Notes under the pieces: model-generated
What the model saw: the letters and a program-made list of their open reading frames with translations, nothing else
What the model was told of the DNA's origin: nothing
The model's database searches: none
In this document: positions 45,301-58,359 of the stretch, piece by piece
Layout of the letters: the number at the start of each line of letters is the position of its first letter
Position numbering within the stretch: the first letter of the stretch is position 1
Program-made: the position numbers and the translations under genes
Source of the DNA: Deltaproteobacteria bacterium
GTDB taxonomy: Bacteria; Myxococcota_A; Polyangia; Haliangiales; Haliangiaceae
Direction of reading: 5' to 3'
Assembly: GCA_020630875.1 (NCBI GenBank)
Contig: JAHDIH010000003.1
Location: 396,071 to 460,070 of the forward strand
DNA length: 64,000 bases

Positions 45301-48300
45301 GACTGCGCTCTCGGCGGAGGCCGGCAAGTGGCGAATGATGGTCCCGACTTCGACTCCGATGGACTGTGCGATGCGGGCGATCCAGATGACGACAACGACG
45401 GTTCTCTTGATGGAGAAGATAACGACGACAACAATCCTAACGTCTGCAATGACTCCGACAACGACACCTGCGACGACTGCGCTCTCGGTGGCGGCGACCA
45501 ACCAACCAATGACGGGCCAGACTTTGATAGTGATGGCATCTGCGATGCAGGAGATCCTGACGATGATAACGATGGCGCCGCTGATGCTTCCGACTCTGAT
45601 GACAACAATCCTAACGTCTGCTCCGACATCGACTCCGACACTTGTGACGACTGCTCGACAGGTACTTTCGCACCTTCCAATGACGGCACCGATACCGACG
45701 GCGATGGGCAATGCGATGCGGGTGACCCAGACGACGACAACGATGGCGTTAACGACGGCCCAGACACGGCGCCGAACAACCCCAACATCTGCCAAGACTT
45801 AGACGGTGACAGCTGCGACGATTGCTCCGTCCAAAACGGACCTCCAAGTACTTCCAATGACGGACCGGATAACGACTCCGATGGCGATTGCGACGCTGGC
45901 GATACCGACGATGATAACGACGGCTGCCTCGACACCAACGATTCGCAACCGTTCACTCCTTCCGCAGATACCGATGGGGATAGTCAAGGCAACGATTGCG
46001 ATACCGACGACGACAACGATGGCATCTTAGATGGTGCTGACCCGGCCCCACTCAACCCAAGCATTTGCGGCGACTCCGACAGTGATACCTGCGACGATTG
46101 CGCTATTGGCGTAGATGGCTTTGGCGCCGCCAGCGATTCAATTCCAGGAAACGACGGTACCGACGGTGACGGCGACGGACAATGCGATGCCGGAGATCCA
46201 GACGATGACAACGATGGCGTAAACGACGGTAACGACTCTAACCCAAGCGACCCCAACATTTGCCAAGATGTAGATGGGGACGGGTGCGACGATTGTTCGG
46301 TGGTCAACAATCCACCTAACCCTGGCAACGACGGGGCAGACTTTGAGGGCGACGGGCTTTGCGATCTTGGCGATCCCGACGATGACAACGACGGCGCACT
46401 CGACGGCAACGATTCCAACGACAACAACCCTAACATCTGTAACGATTCTGATGGCGACACCTGCGACGACTGCACCAATGGCACGGATAATCCAGCAAAC
46501 GACGGACCTGACTTTGAAAACGACGGACTATGCGATGCCGGAGACGCCGACGACGACAACGACGGGGTCGACGATCCAGCAGACTCCAACGACAACAACG
46601 CTAACGTTTGCCAAGATTTAGACTCAGACGGTTGCGACGATTGCGCTGTGCAAAACAATCCGCCGTCTGTTTCTAACGATGGTCCTGATGCCGACAGTGA
46701 TGGCCAATGCGACAGCGGTGACAACGACGACGATAACGACACCGTGCTAGATGGTGCCGACACGAATCCTACCAACCCCAATATATGCCAAGATGCAGAC
46801 TCTGATGGTTGCGACGATTGTGCGGTGACTGCTGGCCCACCAAATACTTCCAACGATGGTCCCGACAATGAAGGCGATGGTATTTGCGACAGCGGCGACC
46901 CAGACGACGACAACGACTTATGCGACGACGGTGTGGATGCGTTTCCGACTACTTTTGGGCCGGACACCGACGGGGACGGCGAAGGTAACCACTGCGACGT
47001 GGATGATGACGGCGACACCGTCAACGATGGCGCGGACCCAGAGCCACTCAACAATTTCCGCTGTGGCGACTCCGACTTAGATACCTGTGATGACTGTCGA
47101 GTCACCGGAGGTCCGCCAGATACAGCAAATGACTGTACAGGTCTGGATAATGATGGTGACGGTGTCGAAGCGGGAACAGATGACAACGATGCTGATCCAA
47201 ACGTCTGCCGCGACACCGACAGCGACGGTTGCGACGACTGCAGCCAAACCGGGGCCGACGGTTCTGGTGGTAGCGTCACCAATGACGGACTCGATACCGA
47301 CGGCGACGGTCAATGCAACGTTGGAGACAACGACGACGACAACGACAGCGTCCTGGATGGCGTGGACACCGCGCCATTAGATCCATTCCTTTGTGCCGAC
47401 GCCGACAGCGATGGCTGCGACGATTGCAGCGTGACCGGCGGACCTCCCAATCCCTCCACCGATGGCACGGACACGGACAACGATGGTCTTTGCAATACTG
47501 GCGACTCAGATGACGATAACGACGGCGTAAACGATGGAACCGATCCTGAGCCTCTTAACCGTTTCCGTTGCGGCGACGCGGATGGCGACAACACCCTAGG
47601 TAATTGCGATGACTGCTCTATCACCGGCGGCCCTGGAGATGTGAACAACGATGGTCCGGACGGCGACGGCGATGGAATTTGCGACGATGCCGATGGCACG
47701 ACCGACACGGACAGCGACGGTTGCGAAGATGCGGTAGATCCGCTTCCTAACACCTTCTCTCCAGACACGGACTCCGACGGGCTTGGTAACGACTGCGATA
47801 CCGACGACGACAACGACGGCGTAAGCGATGGCTCCGACCCTGCCCCACTCAATCCAAACGCGTGCGGCGACACCGACTCCGACAGTTGCGACGATTGCTC
47901 TGTCGGTACCGACGACTTTGGCGTCGCAAGTGATTCTCTGCCTAATGGAGATGGCACCGACACCGACTCCGACGGACTTTGCGACGCGGGCGACAATGAT
48001 GACGACAACGACGGCGTAAATGATGGCATTGATCCGAACTCTCTAGATCCGAACGTATGTGGAGACTCCGACAGCGACACTTGCGATGACTGCTCTGTAG
48101 GTACCGACGACTTTGGCGCAGCAAACGATTCCCTTCCCGGAAACGATGGCGCGGACCTCGACTCCGACGGACTTTGCGACGCGGGCGATGACGATGACGA
48201 TGGCGACGGGGCACCAGAGACCAACGACTCCGACGACACCGATCCAAACGTTTGTAACGACACCGACGCCGATGGGTGCGACGACTGCAGCCAAGGGGCT

Positions 48301-51300
48301 GGCGACAACCCAGCCAACGACGGGCTCGACACCGACGGCGACAACATCTGCAACCTCGGTGATAACGACGACGACAACGACAGCGTGCTTGATGGAGTAG
48401 ACACCGACCCACTGGATCCAAATGTTTGCGCTGATGCCGACAGCGATAGCTGCGATGATTGCGCGGTTACTGCCGGACCACCATCAAGCGGTAACGATGG
48501 AATCGACACCGATGGCGATGGCATCTGCAATATTGGTGATACGGACGATGATGGAGACACCGTGCCAGATGGTACAGACACCGATCCGCTTGATAGATTT
48601 TCTTGCGCTGATGCCGACACGGACACTTGTGATGATTGCGCGGTCACCGGAGGACCACCTGATACCTCTAATGACGGAGCCGACAGCGACGGTGATGGAC
48701 AGTGCGACTTAACTGATCCACCTGACCAAGATGGTGATGGTTGTGCCGATGCCGTAGATCCGGCACCGACTGTGTTCTCTCCTGATACCGATGGCGATGG
48801 CGATGGTAACGATTGCGACACTGACGACGATAACGACGGAACTCTGGATACCAGTGACAACGCTCCGTTAGATCCGAACGTCTGTCAAGATTCAGACGGT
48901 GACACCTGCGACGATTGCGCCATCGGTGACGACAACTTTGGTCCGAATACCGATACGCTACCTGCCAACGACGGCGCAGATTTAGACGGCGATGGCCTTT
49001 GCGATGCGGGCGACGATGACGATGATGGCGATGGAGCGACAGAATCCAACGATACGGACGACACCAATCCACTCGTTTGCTCTGACGTAGACGCCGACGG
49101 TTGCGACGATTGCTCTTCCGGTACGTACAACTTGAGCGGTGACGGCGCCGACTTTGACAGCGACGGACTTTGCGATGTTGGCGACCCTGACATCGATAAC
49201 GACTTGGCGCTGAACGGTGACGATTCCGACGACAACAATCCAAACGTTTGCAATGACTCCGATGCCGACAGCTGCGACGATTGCACCAACGGCACAGATG
49301 TGCCGCTAAACGACGGACTTGATACAGACGCTGACGGAGCATGCGATGCGGGCGACACCGACGACGACAACGATACGATTCTTGATGGACCAGATCTTGA
49401 TTCGACCAACCCCAACATTTGCCAAGACGCTGATAACGATACTTGCGACGACTGCGCCATTACCGGCGGACCACCATCTACCAGCAATGACGGTAACGAC
49501 ACCGATGGCGATGGCATCTGCGACGATGGAGAAACCGATACCGACGGCGATACGGTACTCAATGGAGTCGACTTAGATCCACTCAATCCAAATATCTGCG
49601 CCGATGCCGATGGCGACAGCTGCGACGACTGCGCCATCACCGGCGGGCCGCCAAATGTGAACAACGATGGGCCGGACGACGATGCCGACGGCACTTGCAA
49701 CGCGGGAGAAACCGACATTGATGGCGACGGATGCCTAAACGCCGCAGACCCCGCACCGACTATTTTCTCACCAGACACGGACTCTGACGGTCTAGGAAAC
49801 GATTGCGATCCAGATGACGATAATGACGGAACGCTTGATGGTCCTGACTTGAGCGACCTCGATCCTAGCGTGTGTGGTGACACCGATGGCGACGGCTGCG
49901 ACGACTGTGCGGTAGGCGACGATGGATTCGGCCCCAACCCTGACAGTTTACCCGCCAACGATGGTGCAGACTTTGACAGTGACGGACTTTGCGATGTTGG
50001 CGACCCAGATATCGATGGCGACAACGCCTTAAATGCGGCAGACACCGACGACTTAGATCCTAACGTTTGTTCTGACAACGACAACGACGGTTGCGACGAT
50101 TGTACCGGCGGCAGCTACGACCTAGTTACCGACGGGCCAAACTTCGACGGCGACGGCTTGTGCGATGCAAGTGATGACGACATCGATGGCGATGGTGCTC
50201 TTAACGCCAATGACACCGACGACTTTAACGTCAATGTGTGCTCTGACAACGACTCTGATACTTGCGACGACTGCACCAACGGCAGCTACAACTTGGCTAA
50301 TGATGGCACGGATACGGACTCCGATGGACTGTGCAATGCTGGCGACCCAGATGACGATGGCGATACCATTGACGATGCCTTTGACATTGCGCCGCTTGAC
50401 AGATTCCGATGCCAAGACTTGGACGGAGACGGCGCGACTTGCGACGACTGCTCGATTACAGGAGGACCACCCAATCCATTCAACGACGGCACCGATGCCG
50501 ACAACGACGGCATTTGCGATGACTTTGACAATGACGCTGACAACGATGGCGTCGTCGCAGCAAACGATATTGATGACAACGACAATACCGTATGCCAAGA
50601 CTCCGACTCTGATGGTTGCGACGATTGCTCGGTCACCCAGGGCCCTCCAAGCACGACCAATGACGGTATCGATACCGATGGCGATGGCCTGTGCGACTTA
50701 GGTGACCCAGACGACGATGATGATGGATGCACTGACGCGACTGATTCTCTACCACTCATTTTCTCTGTCGACACAGACAATGACGGAGAAGGCAACGACT
50801 GTGATATCGATGACGACAATGACGGCGTCGTTGATGGTTCCGACCCTTCGGCCACAAACCCGAGCGCGTGTGGTGATGCCGACGGCGATACGTGCGACGA
50901 TTGCACCAATGGTGTCGATGGCTTTGGACCACTTGCCGACAACGACGTCAATAACGATGGCGCCGACTTTGATGGCGACGGCATCTGCGACGTCTTTGAC
51001 AACGACGACGACAACGACGGTGCGCCAGAGAGCAACGACTCCGACGATCGTAACCCGAACGTGTGCAATGACTCCGATAACGATGGCTGCGACGACTGCT
51101 CTGGTGGCACCGACGACCCAACCAATGATGGGCCAAACTTTGACGCCCCTCTCGATACGCTTTGCGACACTGGAGATCCCGACATCGACAACGATGGAGC
51201 TCTAAACGCAGATGATTCCGACGACTTCAACCCGTTCGTTTGCAACGACACCGATGGCGACAGTTGCGAAGACTGCTTAAGCGGTACGGACGACCCCGCC

Positions 51301-54300
51301 AACGACGGCTTAGATACGGACGGCGACGGACTTTGTAACTTAACCGACGGCGACGACGACGGCGACCAAGTTGGTGACGCGACGGACCCATTCCCACTTG
51401 ACCCGTACCGTTGCCAAGATGCCGACGCAGACAACTGCGACGACTGTTCTGTCACTGGTGGCCCGCCAAATACATTCAACGATGGACCAGATGCCGACTC
51501 CAACGGCATATGCGACGGCGGCCCTGACGATGACGGTGATACGGTGCTCAATACGGTAGATACCGACCCGCAAGATCCTAACGTTTGTCAAGATGCCGAC
51601 ATGGATGGCTGCGACGACTGCAGCAATACGGGTGGGCCGCCAAGCGGCAGCAACGATGGTACCGACTTTGACGTTGACGGACTTTGCGACGTCGGCGATC
51701 CCGATGATGATAACGACGGGTGCCTTGACAACGTTGACCCGGCCCCATTCTCGACTTCACTCAACAGTGACTCGGACCCGCTAGGAAACGATTGCGATCC
51801 TGACGATGACAATGATGGCGTTCCAGATGGCAGCGATCCACAACCAATCAACCCCGATATTTGTGGCGATTCCGATGGCGATGGATGCGATGACTGCTCG
51901 GTAGGCTCCGATGGTTTTGGGCCACAGAATGACGCATTGCCAAACAACGATGGTCTCGACACCGATGGCGATGGACAATGCAACCTCAGCGACACCGACG
52001 ACGACAACGACACGATACCTGACACTAGTGATATCGATTCGACGAATCCAAATCTGTGCCAAGATTTAGACGGCGACAGCTGCGACGACTGCTCCGTTAC
52101 TGGGGGACCACCTGATACCGCAAACGATGGCCCCGATCTCAACAGCGATGGTCTTTGCGACAGTCAACCTGGTGGCGATGCTGATGGCGACGGCGCACCA
52201 AACGGTAATGATTCCGAGCCACTGAATCCTTTCATCTGCAATGACACCGATGCCGATGGTTGCGACGACTGCGTCAGCGGTACCGACGACCCTGCCAATG
52301 ATGGACTGGACACGGACGGCGATGGCGCATGCGACCTTACCGACCCTGACGACGACAACGACACCGTGGTAGATAGCGCCGACGTCGATTCTCTTAATCC
52401 GTTCCTTTGCCGCGACGTAGACAACGATTTATGCGACGACTGTGCAGTCACTGGTGGACCGCCCAACACGGCCAACGATGGCGCCGACGTCGACGGCGAT
52501 GGCCAATGCGACTTGGACGACTTTGATTCTGATAACGATGGCGTTGACGACCCCGCAGACACCGACCCTCTCGATCCATTCGTCTGTCGAGATTTAGACA
52601 GCGACGGTTGCGACGATTGCGCCCTCTCGGGTGGGCCACCAAACGAATCAAGTGATGGTCCCGACACCGACTTCGATGGCATCTGCGACGGTGGTGATAC
52701 AGACGATGATAACGACGGCTGTCTCGATGGCGTTGACGACAATCCTCTGACCGCTTCGCCAGATACCGACAACGATGGTACCGCGAACGATTGCGACAAC
52801 GATGACGACAACGATGGCATTGTGGATGGCTCCGACCCAGCGCCACTCAATCCTAACGCTTGCGGTGATGCCGATGGCGACAGCTGCGACGACTGCGTGG
52901 TGGGATCCGACGATTTCGGGCCGGCCAGCGACGCCCTTCCGTTCAATGACGGTCCCGACAATGAAGGCGATGGACTCTGCGACCTAGGAGACAACGACGA
53001 CGATAACGATGGCGTATTCGATGTCACCGACAACTGCCCACTAATCTCAAATCCGGGGCAAGAAAACGCAGATCAAGATGCAGAGGGCGATGCTTGCGAT
53101 AACGATTCCGACAATGACGGTCTGGACGACCCTATCGACAACTGCCCACTGGTTCAGAACCCGATGCAAGAAGATGGCGACTCCGATGGCGTTGGCGACG
53201 TTTGCGACGTCGACCTTGACAACGATGGCGTCGACGATGCCACAGACCCAGCTCCCACCGACCCAGACATCTGCGGTGATTCTGACGGTGACACCTGCGA
53301 CGACTGCTCCGTCGGAGTCGACAACATTGGACCACTAGTCGACTCGTTGCCTGGAAACGACGGACCAGACCAAGACTCCGATGGACTATGCGACGCAGGC
53401 GATCCCGATATCGATGGCGATGGTGTGGCCAATAACGTCGACACCGACCCACTCAATCCGTTTGTTTGCGAAAACACCGACGGCGACAACTGCGACGACT
53501 GCGCGGTAACTGGTGGACCTGCCGATCCAAACAACGACGGCGTTGACATCCTGGCGCCAATTGGCGAGTGCGACATCTTCGACAACGATGCCGACGGCGT
53601 ATTTGATGCCGATGACATTGACGACAACGATCCCAACCGTTGCCGCGATATTGACCTCGACGGTTGCGACGACTGCGCCATCACCGGCGGAGACCTTTCA
53701 GGAGGAGATGTCGCCAACGACGGCCTGGATACCGACGGCGACGGACAATGCGACTTCTCCGATACCGACGATGATAACGATGGACTCGACGACACATTGG
53801 AGCCAACGCTGCATCTCGATCCGCTGAATCCCGACTCTGACTTCGACGGTGTTATTGACGGGCAAGAAGTCGACTTCGACCAAGACACCGATAGCGATGG
53901 GCTCATCAACGCACTCGATGCCGACTCTGACAACGACGGACTCTTTGACGGAACCGAGCTCGGCATCACCGTACAAGTCTCTGACAACGGCCTTGGCACC
54001 AACCCATTTGTCGCAGACGTCGATCCGTCGACCACCACCAGCATGGTCGACGCCGACACCGATGGCGGAGGGGTTATTGATGGCGCAGAAGATATCAATC
54101 GTAATGGCGCCGTCGATGCGCTCGAAGGCGACCCGAACAATCCTCTCGACGATGGCGGCATTGCCAACGACGACGCTGATAGCGACGGACTGTCCGACAG
54201 GCAAGAACAAATTCTTGGCACCGATCCTAACGATGCCGATACCGACGACGATGGGATCTTTGATGGTGCCGAACACAACTTCTCCGCCGATACCGACAAC

Positions 54301-56253
54301 GACGGCTTGATTAACCCACTAGATCCTGACAGCGACAACGACGGACTCTCTGACGGGCTCGAGCGTGGAATGACCCTGGCTACCATCAACCCACAACATA
54401 CTTCCATTGGTTCAGGCCACTTCGTCTCTGATGCCGACCCACTCTCAACAACAAGTATGCTACTCGCGGACACCGACTATGGTGGCGTGCCAGATGCCGG
54501 TGAAGATCTAAACCTCAACGGGCAAATCGACTCGACCGAGAGCGATCCGCAAGATCCAGCTGACGACGGTACTGCTCTTCCAGACAGCGACGGAGATGGA
54601 CTGGCAGACTCCGTAGAAAATGCGATAGGCAGTGATCCAAACGATGCTGATACCGACGATGATGGCATTATCGATGGCAGCGAGCCTAACTACTCCCTCG
54701 ACACCGACTCCGATGGTATTCGTAACGTTTTGGATCCAGACTCCGACAACGACGGACTGTTCGACGGCACTGAAGTTGGCATGACAGAGGCATTGCGTCA
54801 CCCCGATACAGACATCAGCAATTGTCCTCCAACACTGCCGCTGCAACCCGGTGAAGCGTGCCACTTCATACCTGATGCCGATGCTGGCGCTACCACCACC
54901 TCCCCCGTGCTTTGGGACACTGACGGCGGCGGAATACCCGATGGGATTGAGGATTGCAATAACAACGGACAATTCAATGGCGGCGGACTCGCCGGATACT
55001 CTACCATCAATTGCGTCTTCGGCGACCTTGGCAATGGTAACGCTGGAACCGAGACCGACCCTAACAACAAATGGGACGATACCTTTGGAAACTCTGCAGA
55101 TAGCGACGGCGACAGCATCCTTGACGTTCATGAGGGGCCATCCGGCGTCGACTTCGATGGCGATGGCGTGGCTAACTACCTCGATTTAGACTCCGACAAC
55201 GATGGCATCCCTGATATTTTCGAAGCGGGCGACAACGACAAAACAACGCCTCCGCAAGACACTGACAACTCAGGCTCTGCCAATGCCTACGACATCGACT
55301 CCGACGACGACAATATTCCTGACTTTGTGGAAGCTGGACATGGGCTAACTTCAGAAGATGGGGATCTATGGGTTGACGGACCGGTTTCCGCGAATGGACT
55401 TTTAGATGCACTTGAAGATGGTGCCGAGTCTGGGTTGATCAACTATGATATTCCCGACCACGATGCCGATGGCGTGCTCGATTATGCAGACATTGATTCC
55501 GATGACGATACCGTGAGCGACTTGTGGGAAAATTACTATGGACAAAATCCTTACGTACTTCACGATGCCGATGGCGACGGTACCCCGAACGTCTTTGATT
55601 TAGATTCGGATGGCGACAACATCTACGATAGAGATGAAGAAGGTGATGGCGATCCGTACAGTACTCCAGTAGATACCGACGTCACATTCCGTGCGGATAA
55701 AGGTCGAGGGCCTGATAACCCCGACTTCTTAGATTCCGATTCTGACGACGACGGCGTATCAGATGCCATCGAAGCTGGCGATTTCGACAAAGACACCCCT
55801 CCGGTGGATACCGATGGCTCTGGGTTGCCGGACTATAGGGACCTAGATTCTGACGGCGATAGCGTTTGCGACGGCGACGGGTTCTGTGGACTGTGCATTG
55901 ATGACGGCAATGGCGGATGCGTCCCTGACAATTGCCGCGTCGACGTCAACCCCGACCAATTTGACTCGGACGGCGATGGCATTGGCGATGCCTGTTTCCG
56001 AGACATGGACGAAGACGGTATTGACGACGCACTTGACAACTGTCCTGGACACCACAACCAAGGACAAGAAGACATGGATGCCGATGGCTTAGGCGATGCT
56101 TGCGACGTGGATGACGATGGCAACGACTTCTACGACAACAACGAAAATATTGCCGGGGGTGGCAACTGCAGCTCTACCCCAACCCTAAGTTGGCTGCTTC
56201 TTTTGCTCGCTACGCTTGCTCTCAGAAAACGAAAAGATTCGCTAACAGCTTAA
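39349..56253 (+). CDS. Giant Asp-rich thrombospondin type 3 repeat protein with MYXO-CTERM-like tail
   Basis: This 5634-residue protein is one uninterrupted frame. The N-terminus is a lipoprotein signal (LVVWLAAC, Cys 18). Two Calx-beta-like domains lie at about 224-323 and 461-560. From about 325 to 4560 it is made of roughly 55-residue units with CDDC, DxDxDGxCDxGDxDDDNDG calcium-loop motifs. Canonical TSP3 repeats ([16 protein letters not shown]) follow at about 4562, then three longer modules with STTTSM and DTDGGGV, and a tail [12 protein letters not shown], a Leu-rich helix and RKRK, resembling MYXO-CTERM sorting signals. It is likely an extracellular, calcium-binding, surface-anchored adhesin or fibre. 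GTG 39349 is the only start that gives a lipobox. Confidence 0.93.
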   Translation: MGFVRNTTVPLVVWLAACSGVEKAENFSTVEQRVGCDGTYDVAGPFNIIEGGSAVYEIVQIEPPSTFPCTVSVSCSSNLGCPSDVTVSSSGNTTVSFNVTANNNTAGQTADITATSGNTLGLNIICADNDSDGVCNSNDNCPNIFNTNQNNYDGDSQGDACDNDIDGDGVSNGGDSDDFDPNVCSDTEHGFTGDGCDDCSSGTFNPNNDGPDLDGDGVCDCTGGGNVTSTGDGAAAEGAWTEVELGVTGGGLCDIHWTASISGGTLGVDYTTNMPSSGKNSFPYSRVVNVQETVPDAPIIINAVVTLVNGGSASANFSITLGADCDEDGDNAMNFIPGCTCPTQGCSIWQDSDDTNPNVCIDTDSDTCDDCSVAGVWAPANDGPDNDSDGQCDIGDNDDDNDGVDDSKDASVFDPDVCRDQDGDGCDDCAVGTDDLGPLADNNPADDGPDLDGDGICDCTSGSMVVTKPSIDITEHGETRQFEIAGGGSCDMHWRVTYGGAATSADYSASVPHASTGKNNQTFSFSGIDDTLPEGDETYTITVTATAGWTGTLDHSGVVIDDCDEDGDTVDHGLAPCTGTDDDDTNPNDCTDSDGDGCDDCSVAGNPQPNNDGTDTDSTGPCLGTPPDGICDLGDPDDDNDGCPDVSDDNPLTCSPDTDGDGIADDCDPDKDNDGVANGSDLDELNPNVCQDSDGDTCDDCTIGTDGFGPNSDVTPANDQAPSATSDGDYDDDGICDDGDPDDDNDTVLDGADTEIHNEFICQDSDGDDSPGLNCDDCSVEGVPNPSNDGADNDADGICDGIDVDDDNDGVDDVSDSAPFDATICQDLDGDGPTCDDCSVQRNPPSTTNDGDDFPDSDGICNDFDDDDDNDGCLDVNDPAPTTFSPDTDGDGQGNDCDTDDDNDGIADGSDVAPLDPMQCTDSDGDSCDDCAIGVDGFGTSSDNTPGNDGTDTDGDGLCDTGDPDDDNDTVADGSDVAPLDNTRCQDLDADTCDDCSVALPPNTGNDGPDFDNDGICDEGDNDDDNDGAPDTEDTAPFNPNICNDTDGDSCDDCTNGMDDPADDGADCDSDGLCDAGDPDDDNDNALDANDSDDCNVNVCSDNDGDTCDDCSNGSFDPNNDGADFESDGLCDAGDPDDDNDGVDDGPDTDPFNQQICLDTDSDTCDDCSVVNSPPNAANDGPDNDSDGDCDAGDPDDDNDGCPDVNDSAPFTTSQDTDGDGEGNDCDVDDDNDGILDGADPAPLNPNICGDSDGDTCDDCAIGVDGFGTAADNTPGNDGADFDSDGQCDAGDTDDDNDGVDDGADTDPLNPNVCQDLDSDTCDDCSVQNAPPSTSNDGADLDGDGLCDAGDPDDDNDGALDGDDTDDTNPNICNDSDGDTCDDCTLGSDDPANDGVDFDGDGLCDAGDPDDDNDGSLDPDDTDDNNPNICNDSDSDTCDDCVLGGGDQPSNDGPDADNDGLCDAGDPDDDNDTVIDASDDDPNNPNVCQDLDGDNCDDCSQTGGPPNTANDGADNDNDGQCDTGDPDDDNDGCLDGNDVAPFTASADTDSDGKGNDCDVDDDNDGVADGADNSPLTPNSCEDSDSDTCDDCIIGVDGFGAAADNTPANDGTDTDTDGQCDAGDNDDDNDGVDDASDDFPLDPTRCGDQDGDTCDDCTNGPGRQVANDGPDFDGDGLCDAGDPDDDDDGSPDPEDTDDNNPNVCNDSDGDTCDDCALGTGDQPANDGPDFDGDGQCDAGDPDDDNDGAADANDTDDNNPNVCSDNDSDLCDDCSSGTFAPSNDGTDSDGDGLCDAGDPDDDNDTVLDGVDLDPNNPNVCQDSDSDTCDDCSQTGGPPSTTNDGPDNDSDGECDVGDLDDDNDGCLDTNDSQPYNPSADTDGDGEGNDCDVDDDNDGVIDGSDNSPLSPSSCTDSDSDTCDDCVIGTDGFGAAADNTPANDGTDTDTDGQCDAGDNDDDNDGVDDNQDDFPLDPTRCGDQDGDTCDDCALGGGRQVANDGPDFDSDGLCDAGDPDDDNDGSLDGEDNDDNNPNVCNDSDNDTCDDCALGGGDQPTNDGPDFDSDGICDAGDPDDDNDGAADASDSDDNNPNVCSDIDSDTCDDCSTGTFAPSNDGTDTDGDGQCDAGDPDDDNDGVNDGPDTAPNNPNICQDLDGDSCDDCSVQNGPPSTSNDGPDNDSDGDCDAGDTDDDNDGCLDTNDSQPFTPSADTDGDSQGNDCDTDDDNDGILDGADPAPLNPSICGDSDSDTCDDCAIGVDGFGAASDSIPGNDGTDGDGDGQCDAGDPDDDNDGVNDGNDSNPSDPNICQDVDGDGCDDCSVVNNPPNPGNDGADFEGDGLCDLGDPDDDNDGALDGNDSNDNNPNICNDSDGDTCDDCTNGTDNPANDGPDFENDGLCDAGDADDDNDGVDDPADSNDNNANVCQDLDSDGCDDCAVQNNPPSVSNDGPDADSDGQCDSGDNDDDNDTVLDGADTNPTNPNICQDADSDGCDDCAVTAGPPNTSNDGPDNEGDGICDSGDPDDDNDLCDDGVDAFPTTFGPDTDGDGEGNHCDVDDDGDTVNDGADPEPLNNFRCGDSDLDTCDDCRVTGGPPDTANDCTGLDNDGDGVEAGTDDNDADPNVCRDTDSDGCDDCSQTGADGSGGSVTNDGLDTDGDGQCNVGDNDDDNDSVLDGVDTAPLDPFLCADADSDGCDDCSVTGGPPNPSTDGTDTDNDGLCNTGDSDDDNDGVNDGTDPEPLNRFRCGDADGDNTLGNCDDCSITGGPGDVNNDGPDGDGDGICDDADGTTDTDSDGCEDAVDPLPNTFSPDTDSDGLGNDCDTDDDNDGVSDGSDPAPLNPNACGDTDSDSCDDCSVGTDDFGVASDSLPNGDGTDTDSDGLCDAGDNDDDNDGVNDGIDPNSLDPNVCGDSDSDTCDDCSVGTDDFGAANDSLPGNDGADLDSDGLCDAGDDDDDGDGAPETNDSDDTDPNVCNDTDADGCDDCSQGAGDNPANDGLDTDGDNICNLGDNDDDNDSVLDGVDTDPLDPNVCADADSDSCDDCAVTAGPPSSGNDGIDTDGDGICNIGDTDDDGDTVPDGTDTDPLDRFSCADADTDTCDDCAVTGGPPDTSNDGADSDGDGQCDLTDPPDQDGDGCADAVDPAPTVFSPDTDGDGDGNDCDTDDDNDGTLDTSDNAPLDPNVCQDSDGDTCDDCAIGDDNFGPNTDTLPANDGADLDGDGLCDAGDDDDDGDGATESNDTDDTNPLVCSDVDADGCDDCSSGTYNLSGDGADFDSDGLCDVGDPDIDNDLALNGDDSDDNNPNVCNDSDADSCDDCTNGTDVPLNDGLDTDADGACDAGDTDDDNDTILDGPDLDSTNPNICQDADNDTCDDCAITGGPPSTSNDGNDTDGDGICDDGETDTDGDTVLNGVDLDPLNPNICADADGDSCDDCAITGGPPNVNNDGPDDDADGTCNAGETDIDGDGCLNAADPAPTIFSPDTDSDGLGNDCDPDDDNDGTLDGPDLSDLDPSVCGDTDGDGCDDCAVGDDGFGPNPDSLPANDGADFDSDGLCDVGDPDIDGDNALNAADTDDLDPNVCSDNDNDGCDDCTGGSYDLVTDGPNFDGDGLCDASDDDIDGDGALNANDTDDFNVNVCSDNDSDTCDDCTNGSYNLANDGTDTDSDGLCNAGDPDDDGDTIDDAFDIAPLDRFRCQDLDGDGATCDDCSITGGPPNPFNDGTDADNDGICDDFDNDADNDGVVAANDIDDNDNTVCQDSDSDGCDDCSVTQGPPSTTNDGIDTDGDGLCDLGDPDDDDDGCTDATDSLPLIFSVDTDNDGEGNDCDIDDDNDGVVDGSDPSATNPSACGDADGDTCDDCTNGVDGFGPLADNDVNNDGADFDGDGICDVFDNDDDNDGAPESNDSDDRNPNVCNDSDNDGCDDCSGGTDDPTNDGPNFDAPLDTLCDTGDPDIDNDGALNADDSDDFNPFVCNDTDGDSCEDCLSGTDDPANDGLDTDGDGLCNLTDGDDDGDQVGDATDPFPLDPYRCQDADADNCDDCSVTGGPPNTFNDGPDADSNGICDGGPDDDGDTVLNTVDTDPQDPNVCQDADMDGCDDCSNTGGPPSGSNDGTDFDVDGLCDVGDPDDDNDGCLDNVDPAPFSTSLNSDSDPLGNDCDPDDDNDGVPDGSDPQPINPDICGDSDGDGCDDCSVGSDGFGPQNDALPNNDGLDTDGDGQCNLSDTDDDNDTIPDTSDIDSTNPNLCQDLDGDSCDDCSVTGGPPDTANDGPDLNSDGLCDSQPGGDADGDGAPNGNDSEPLNPFICNDTDADGCDDCVSGTDDPANDGLDTDGDGACDLTDPDDDNDTVVDSADVDSLNPFLCRDVDNDLCDDCAVTGGPPNTANDGADVDGDGQCDLDDFDSDNDGVDDPADTDPLDPFVCRDLDSDGCDDCALSGGPPNESSDGPDTDFDGICDGGDTDDDNDGCLDGVDDNPLTASPDTDNDGTANDCDNDDDNDGIVDGSDPAPLNPNACGDADGDSCDDCVVGSDDFGPASDALPFNDGPDNEGDGLCDLGDNDDDNDGVFDVTDNCPLISNPGQENADQDAEGDACDNDSDNDGLDDPIDNCPLVQNPMQEDGDSDGVGDVCDVDLDNDGVDDATDPAPTDPDICGDSDGDTCDDCSVGVDNIGPLVDSLPGNDGPDQDSDGLCDAGDPDIDGDGVANNVDTDPLNPFVCENTDGDNCDDCAVTGGPADPNNDGVDILAPIGECDIFDNDADGVFDADDIDDNDPNRCRDIDLDGCDDCAITGGDLSGGDVANDGLDTDGDGQCDFSDTDDDNDGLDDTLEPTLHLDPLNPDSDFDGVIDGQEVDFDQDTDSDGLINALDADSDNDGLFDGTELGITVQVSDNGLGTNPFVADVDPSTTTSMVDADTDGGGVIDGAEDINRNGAVDALEGDPNNPLDDGGIANDDADSDGLSDRQEQILGTDPNDADTDDDGIFDGAEHNFSADTDNDGLINPLDPDSDNDGLSDGLERGMTLATINPQHTSIGSGHFVSDADPLSTTSMLLADTDYGGVPDAGEDLNLNGQIDSTESDPQDPADDGTALPDSDGDGLADSVENAIGSDPNDADTDDDGIIDGSEPNYSLDTDSDGIRNVLDPDSDNDGLFDGTEVGMTEALRHPDTDISNCPPTLPLQPGEACHFIPDADAGATTTSPVLWDTDGGGIPDGIEDCNNNGQFNGGGLAGYSTINCVFGDLGNGNAGTETDPNNKWDDTFGNSADSDGDSILDVHEGPSGVDFDGDGVANYLDLDSDNDGIPDIFEAGDNDKTTPPQDTDNSGSANAYDIDSDDDNIPDFVEAGHGLTSEDGDLWVDGPVSANGLLDALEDGAESGLINYDIPDHDADGVLDYADIDSDDDTVSDLWENYYGQNPYVLHDADGDGTPNVFDLDSDGDNIYDRDEEGDGDPYSTPVDTDVTFRADKGRGPDNPDFLDSDSDDDGVSDAIEAGDFDKDTPPVDTDGSGLPDYRDLDSDGDSVCDGDGFCGLCIDDGNGGCVPDNCRVDVNPDQFDSDGDGIGDACFRDMDEDGIDDALDNCPGHHNQGQEDMDADGLGDACDVDDDGNDFYDNNENIAGGGNCSSTPTLSWLLLLLATLALRKRKDSLTA
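41257..52750 (+). repeat. Higher-order tandem repeat (about 990 bp) inside the giant gene
   Basis: The Cys of the marker DNDGC recurs at 41275, 41965, 42952, 43945, 44935, 45925, 46921, 47722, 48742, 49732, 50728, 51721 and 52720. Most intervals are 987-1020 bases (about 330 residues, or six 55-residue units); two are shorter (690 and 801). Each super-unit has one GNDCD-bearing unit followed by one with VDGFG or DDFG. Copies are diverged in sequence, so the array grew by old duplications. Confidence 0.85.
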
Positions 56254-56289
56254 GATCTTGCGCGTTTCATAATCAGTGCCTGGGGTGGC

Positions 56290-56319
56290 TTGAAGAATGT
56301 CATCGCGGGATCGTACACT
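56290..56319 (+). promoter_or_regulatory. Putative promoter of the mutasome operon
   Basis: TTGAAG (56290-56295) and TACACT (56314-56319) are 18 bases apart, and the -10 ends six bases before GTG 56326, giving a leaderless message. I see no convincing LexA box in the 70-base gap. Confidence 0.5.
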
Positions 56320-56325
56320 GAACAT

Positions 56326-56931
56326 GTGAGCAGCCTGACTTTAATCACCACCGCATCGCAACTAGCTAAAAAGAGGCAGTTTAAGAGCAGCTGGGCGCTG
56401 GAATCCTTGAAAGGGAGACTAACTGAAGTCTCTGGTATGACAGGCCTCTCAGTGGTTGCTCCGCTTATCTATGAGGCGCAAACCGCTAAAGAGCCTGTGG
56501 TTTGGATAACCACTGGCAATGAACTTTTCTTCCCGCAAGACATGGGTAACTCGGGCGTTGACGTAAGTGCGATTATTATTGTGGTGGCTCCTAACTTTGT
56601 TGCCGCTGCCAAAGCTGCGATTAAACTACTGCAGTCAGACTCTTTTGGACTCATTATCATCGATCGATTTGAGAAAGAGACATTGCCAACCTCCGCCTTA
56701 GGAAGACTGACCAAACTAGGGCAAACAGCAGATGCCGCTATGGTTTTCTTAACTTCTAATGCAAAAAACAAAAACTCATTAAACTCATTAATATCACTCA
56801 GAATCCATCCCACGTATCAAAACGTCGGAAGTAACCAATACATCTGTAACTACAATATCGTAAAAGACAAACGCAACGGCAACAGCTGGACCAAAAGCGA
56901 GGTTTTCAATGGACCAGCTGGCTTGCGTTAA
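56326..56931 (+). CDS. imuA: ImuA-like RecA-related protein
   Basis: The 201-residue protein is recognised mainly by position, directly upstream of imuB and dnaE2, and by a RecA-like core (about 30-170): ALESLKGRLTEVSGMTGLSV, EPVVWITTGNELFFPQDMGN, FGLIIIDRFE. The Walker A motif is lost (GMTGLSVVAPL instead of GxxxxGKT), as expected for ImuA, which has no ATPase loop. ImuA works with ImuB and DnaE2 in damage-induced translesion synthesis. The start may be GTG 56326 or a TTG at 56290; the first fits the promoter. It overlaps imuB by 23 bases. Confidence 0.75.
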   Translation: MSSLTLITTASQLAKKRQFKSSWALESLKGRLTEVSGMTGLSVVAPLIYEAQTAKEPVVWITTGNELFFPQDMGNSGVDVSAIIIVVAPNFVAAAKAAIKLLQSDSFGLIIIDRFEKETLPTSALGRLTKLGQTADAAMVFLTSNAKNKNSLNSLISLRIHPTYQNVGSNQYICNYNIVKDKRNGNSWTKSEVFNGPAGLR

Positions 56932-58357
56932 CGTCCTTCGCCTTCCACTGCAAATAGAAGGTATTATTCATCCTGAAACGCTGCTAAGTCCTACGGTGCT
57001 TTTAGACAAAGACAGCCCTAATGGAAAAGTACTCATGGCTAACCGGGCGGCTCGACGTAAAGGACTAAAGAAGGGGATGCGATATGCGGAAGCTTTGTCT
57101 CTGGAAAGCAGTGTACATGCTTGCATTAGCGATCAAAAAAAAATTAAAACTTACAGTGACAAAATTTTGAAAACTCTGCTTTTATTTTCTCCTGAAGTAG
57201 AAGTGTCCACCGAGCTTCCTGGAATATTCTGGCTCAATGCGGATGGCCTATTGTCTATATTTCCTAGTCTTAAAAGCTGGGGAAGTAAGATTCACCAGGC
57301 ACTCAGCAACCAGGGCTTCCTAAGTCGCATTAACGTAGGATTTACTAAATTCTTTACTACTGCCCACGCAAACATTCAAAAAGAGCCTGTCCGTGTCTTT
57401 TCATCGGCAAGTGAAGAAATGCTATCCGGTCAAAAAATATCGATTCAAACTCTTAATTTTCCACCTAAGCTTAGTAGTGACCTTGCAAAGCTGGGCGTCG
57501 CAACACTAGGACAGTTCGTTCAAATTCCTTCTGGGGAGTTACTTAAACGCTATGGAAAAAAAGCACAAGCAATCCACCAACTAGCATCAAAACAGACATG
57601 GCAAACCATCAAGCACGACAGTCCAAAGAAAAAATTCGTGCAACACAAAGTCTTAGACAATGAAGTGTGGAATGCACAGTCTCTTTTATTCCTCATTAAG
57701 CGACAGCTCCACCCACTACTAAAAGATTTAGCAAAGAGCTACGTGGCTCTGGGCTCGTTGAGCATTAAGTTTTCTTTAGACAATCAGAGTACGGTTACCG
57801 AAGTCATCGTCCCCTCTGAGCCGTCTCTCGATGAAAAGCTCCTCCTAGGATTAGTCCGTCTGAGAATCGAAGCACTATCTCTGCCCTCCCCCGCTGTAGA
57901 AATACGTCTGACCGCGACCTATGCTAAGGCGACAAAGAAACAGCTCTCCCTTTGGCAAACAACGACCAGGCGTAATCCACAAAAAGCGGCGGAAGCACTC
58001 GCAGCAATTCGCAGCATGCTTGGTAACCACTCGGTACTATCTATTCAACTGGGCGATGGACATCTACCGGAAAAACAATACCAGTTGGTAGAGACAACTT
58101 CTTTAAAAGAAGCGAAACCTTTGCCACCTTCCTACCAAAGACTGCGTAGAATCTACACACGCCCACTACTGTTACCTTGCGCCCCTCAAAGCGACAAAGT
58201 GCTACTACATCAAGGCCCTTACATCTTCGACGACCAGTGGTGGAACCAACGAGTCAGTAGGCACTACTACTTTACGGAGACTTCAGAGCAACGTTGCCTG
58301 TGGACTTACTGGGATGCCGTGCGAAATCGCTGGTATCTTCATGGAGTGGTAGAGTAG
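56909..58357 (+). CDS. imuB: ImuB-like inactive Y-family polymerase
   Basis: The 482-residue protein has Y-family polymerase layout: an N-terminal palm ([24 protein letters not shown]), a finger-thumb region ([34 protein letters not shown]) and a little-finger-like C-terminus. The catalytic acidic residues are absent: VLR replaces DxDxF and LNADGLLSI replaces the SxDE motif, typical of ImuB, which bridges DnaE2 to the beta clamp. The last 80 residues include a conserved-looking [15 protein letters not shown] and [12 protein letters not shown] tail. Its stop is two bases before dnaE2. Confidence 0.9.
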   Translation: MDQLACVNVLRLPLQIEGIIHPETLLSPTVLLDKDSPNGKVLMANRAARRKGLKKGMRYAEALSLESSVHACISDQKKIKTYSDKILKTLLLFSPEVEVSTELPGIFWLNADGLLSIFPSLKSWGSKIHQALSNQGFLSRINVGFTKFFTTAHANIQKEPVRVFSSASEEMLSGQKISIQTLNFPPKLSSDLAKLGVATLGQFVQIPSGELLKRYGKKAQAIHQLASKQTWQTIKHDSPKKKFVQHKVLDNEVWNAQSLLFLIKRQLHPLLKDLAKSYVALGSLSIKFSLDNQSTVTEVIVPSEPSLDEKLLLGLVRLRIEALSLPSPAVEIRLTATYAKATKKQLSLWQTTTRRNPQKAAEALAAIRSMLGNHSVLSIQLGDGHLPEKQYQLVETTSLKEAKPLPPSYQRLRRIYTRPLLLPCAPQSDKVLLHQGPYIFDDQWWNQRVSRHYYFTETSEQRCLWTYWDAVRNRWYLHGVVE

Positions 58358-58359
58358 TT

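Noticed and set aside
39349-56253. Repeat array resembling a CRISPR or satellite
   Set aside because: Repeats are coding, in frame over 5634 residues, with 55-residue periodicity and no short identical repeat-spacer pattern.
56254-56326. LexA/SOS box before imuA
   Set aside because: CTGAACATGTGAG-like bases are present but there is no convincing inverted repeat of a known LexA type.
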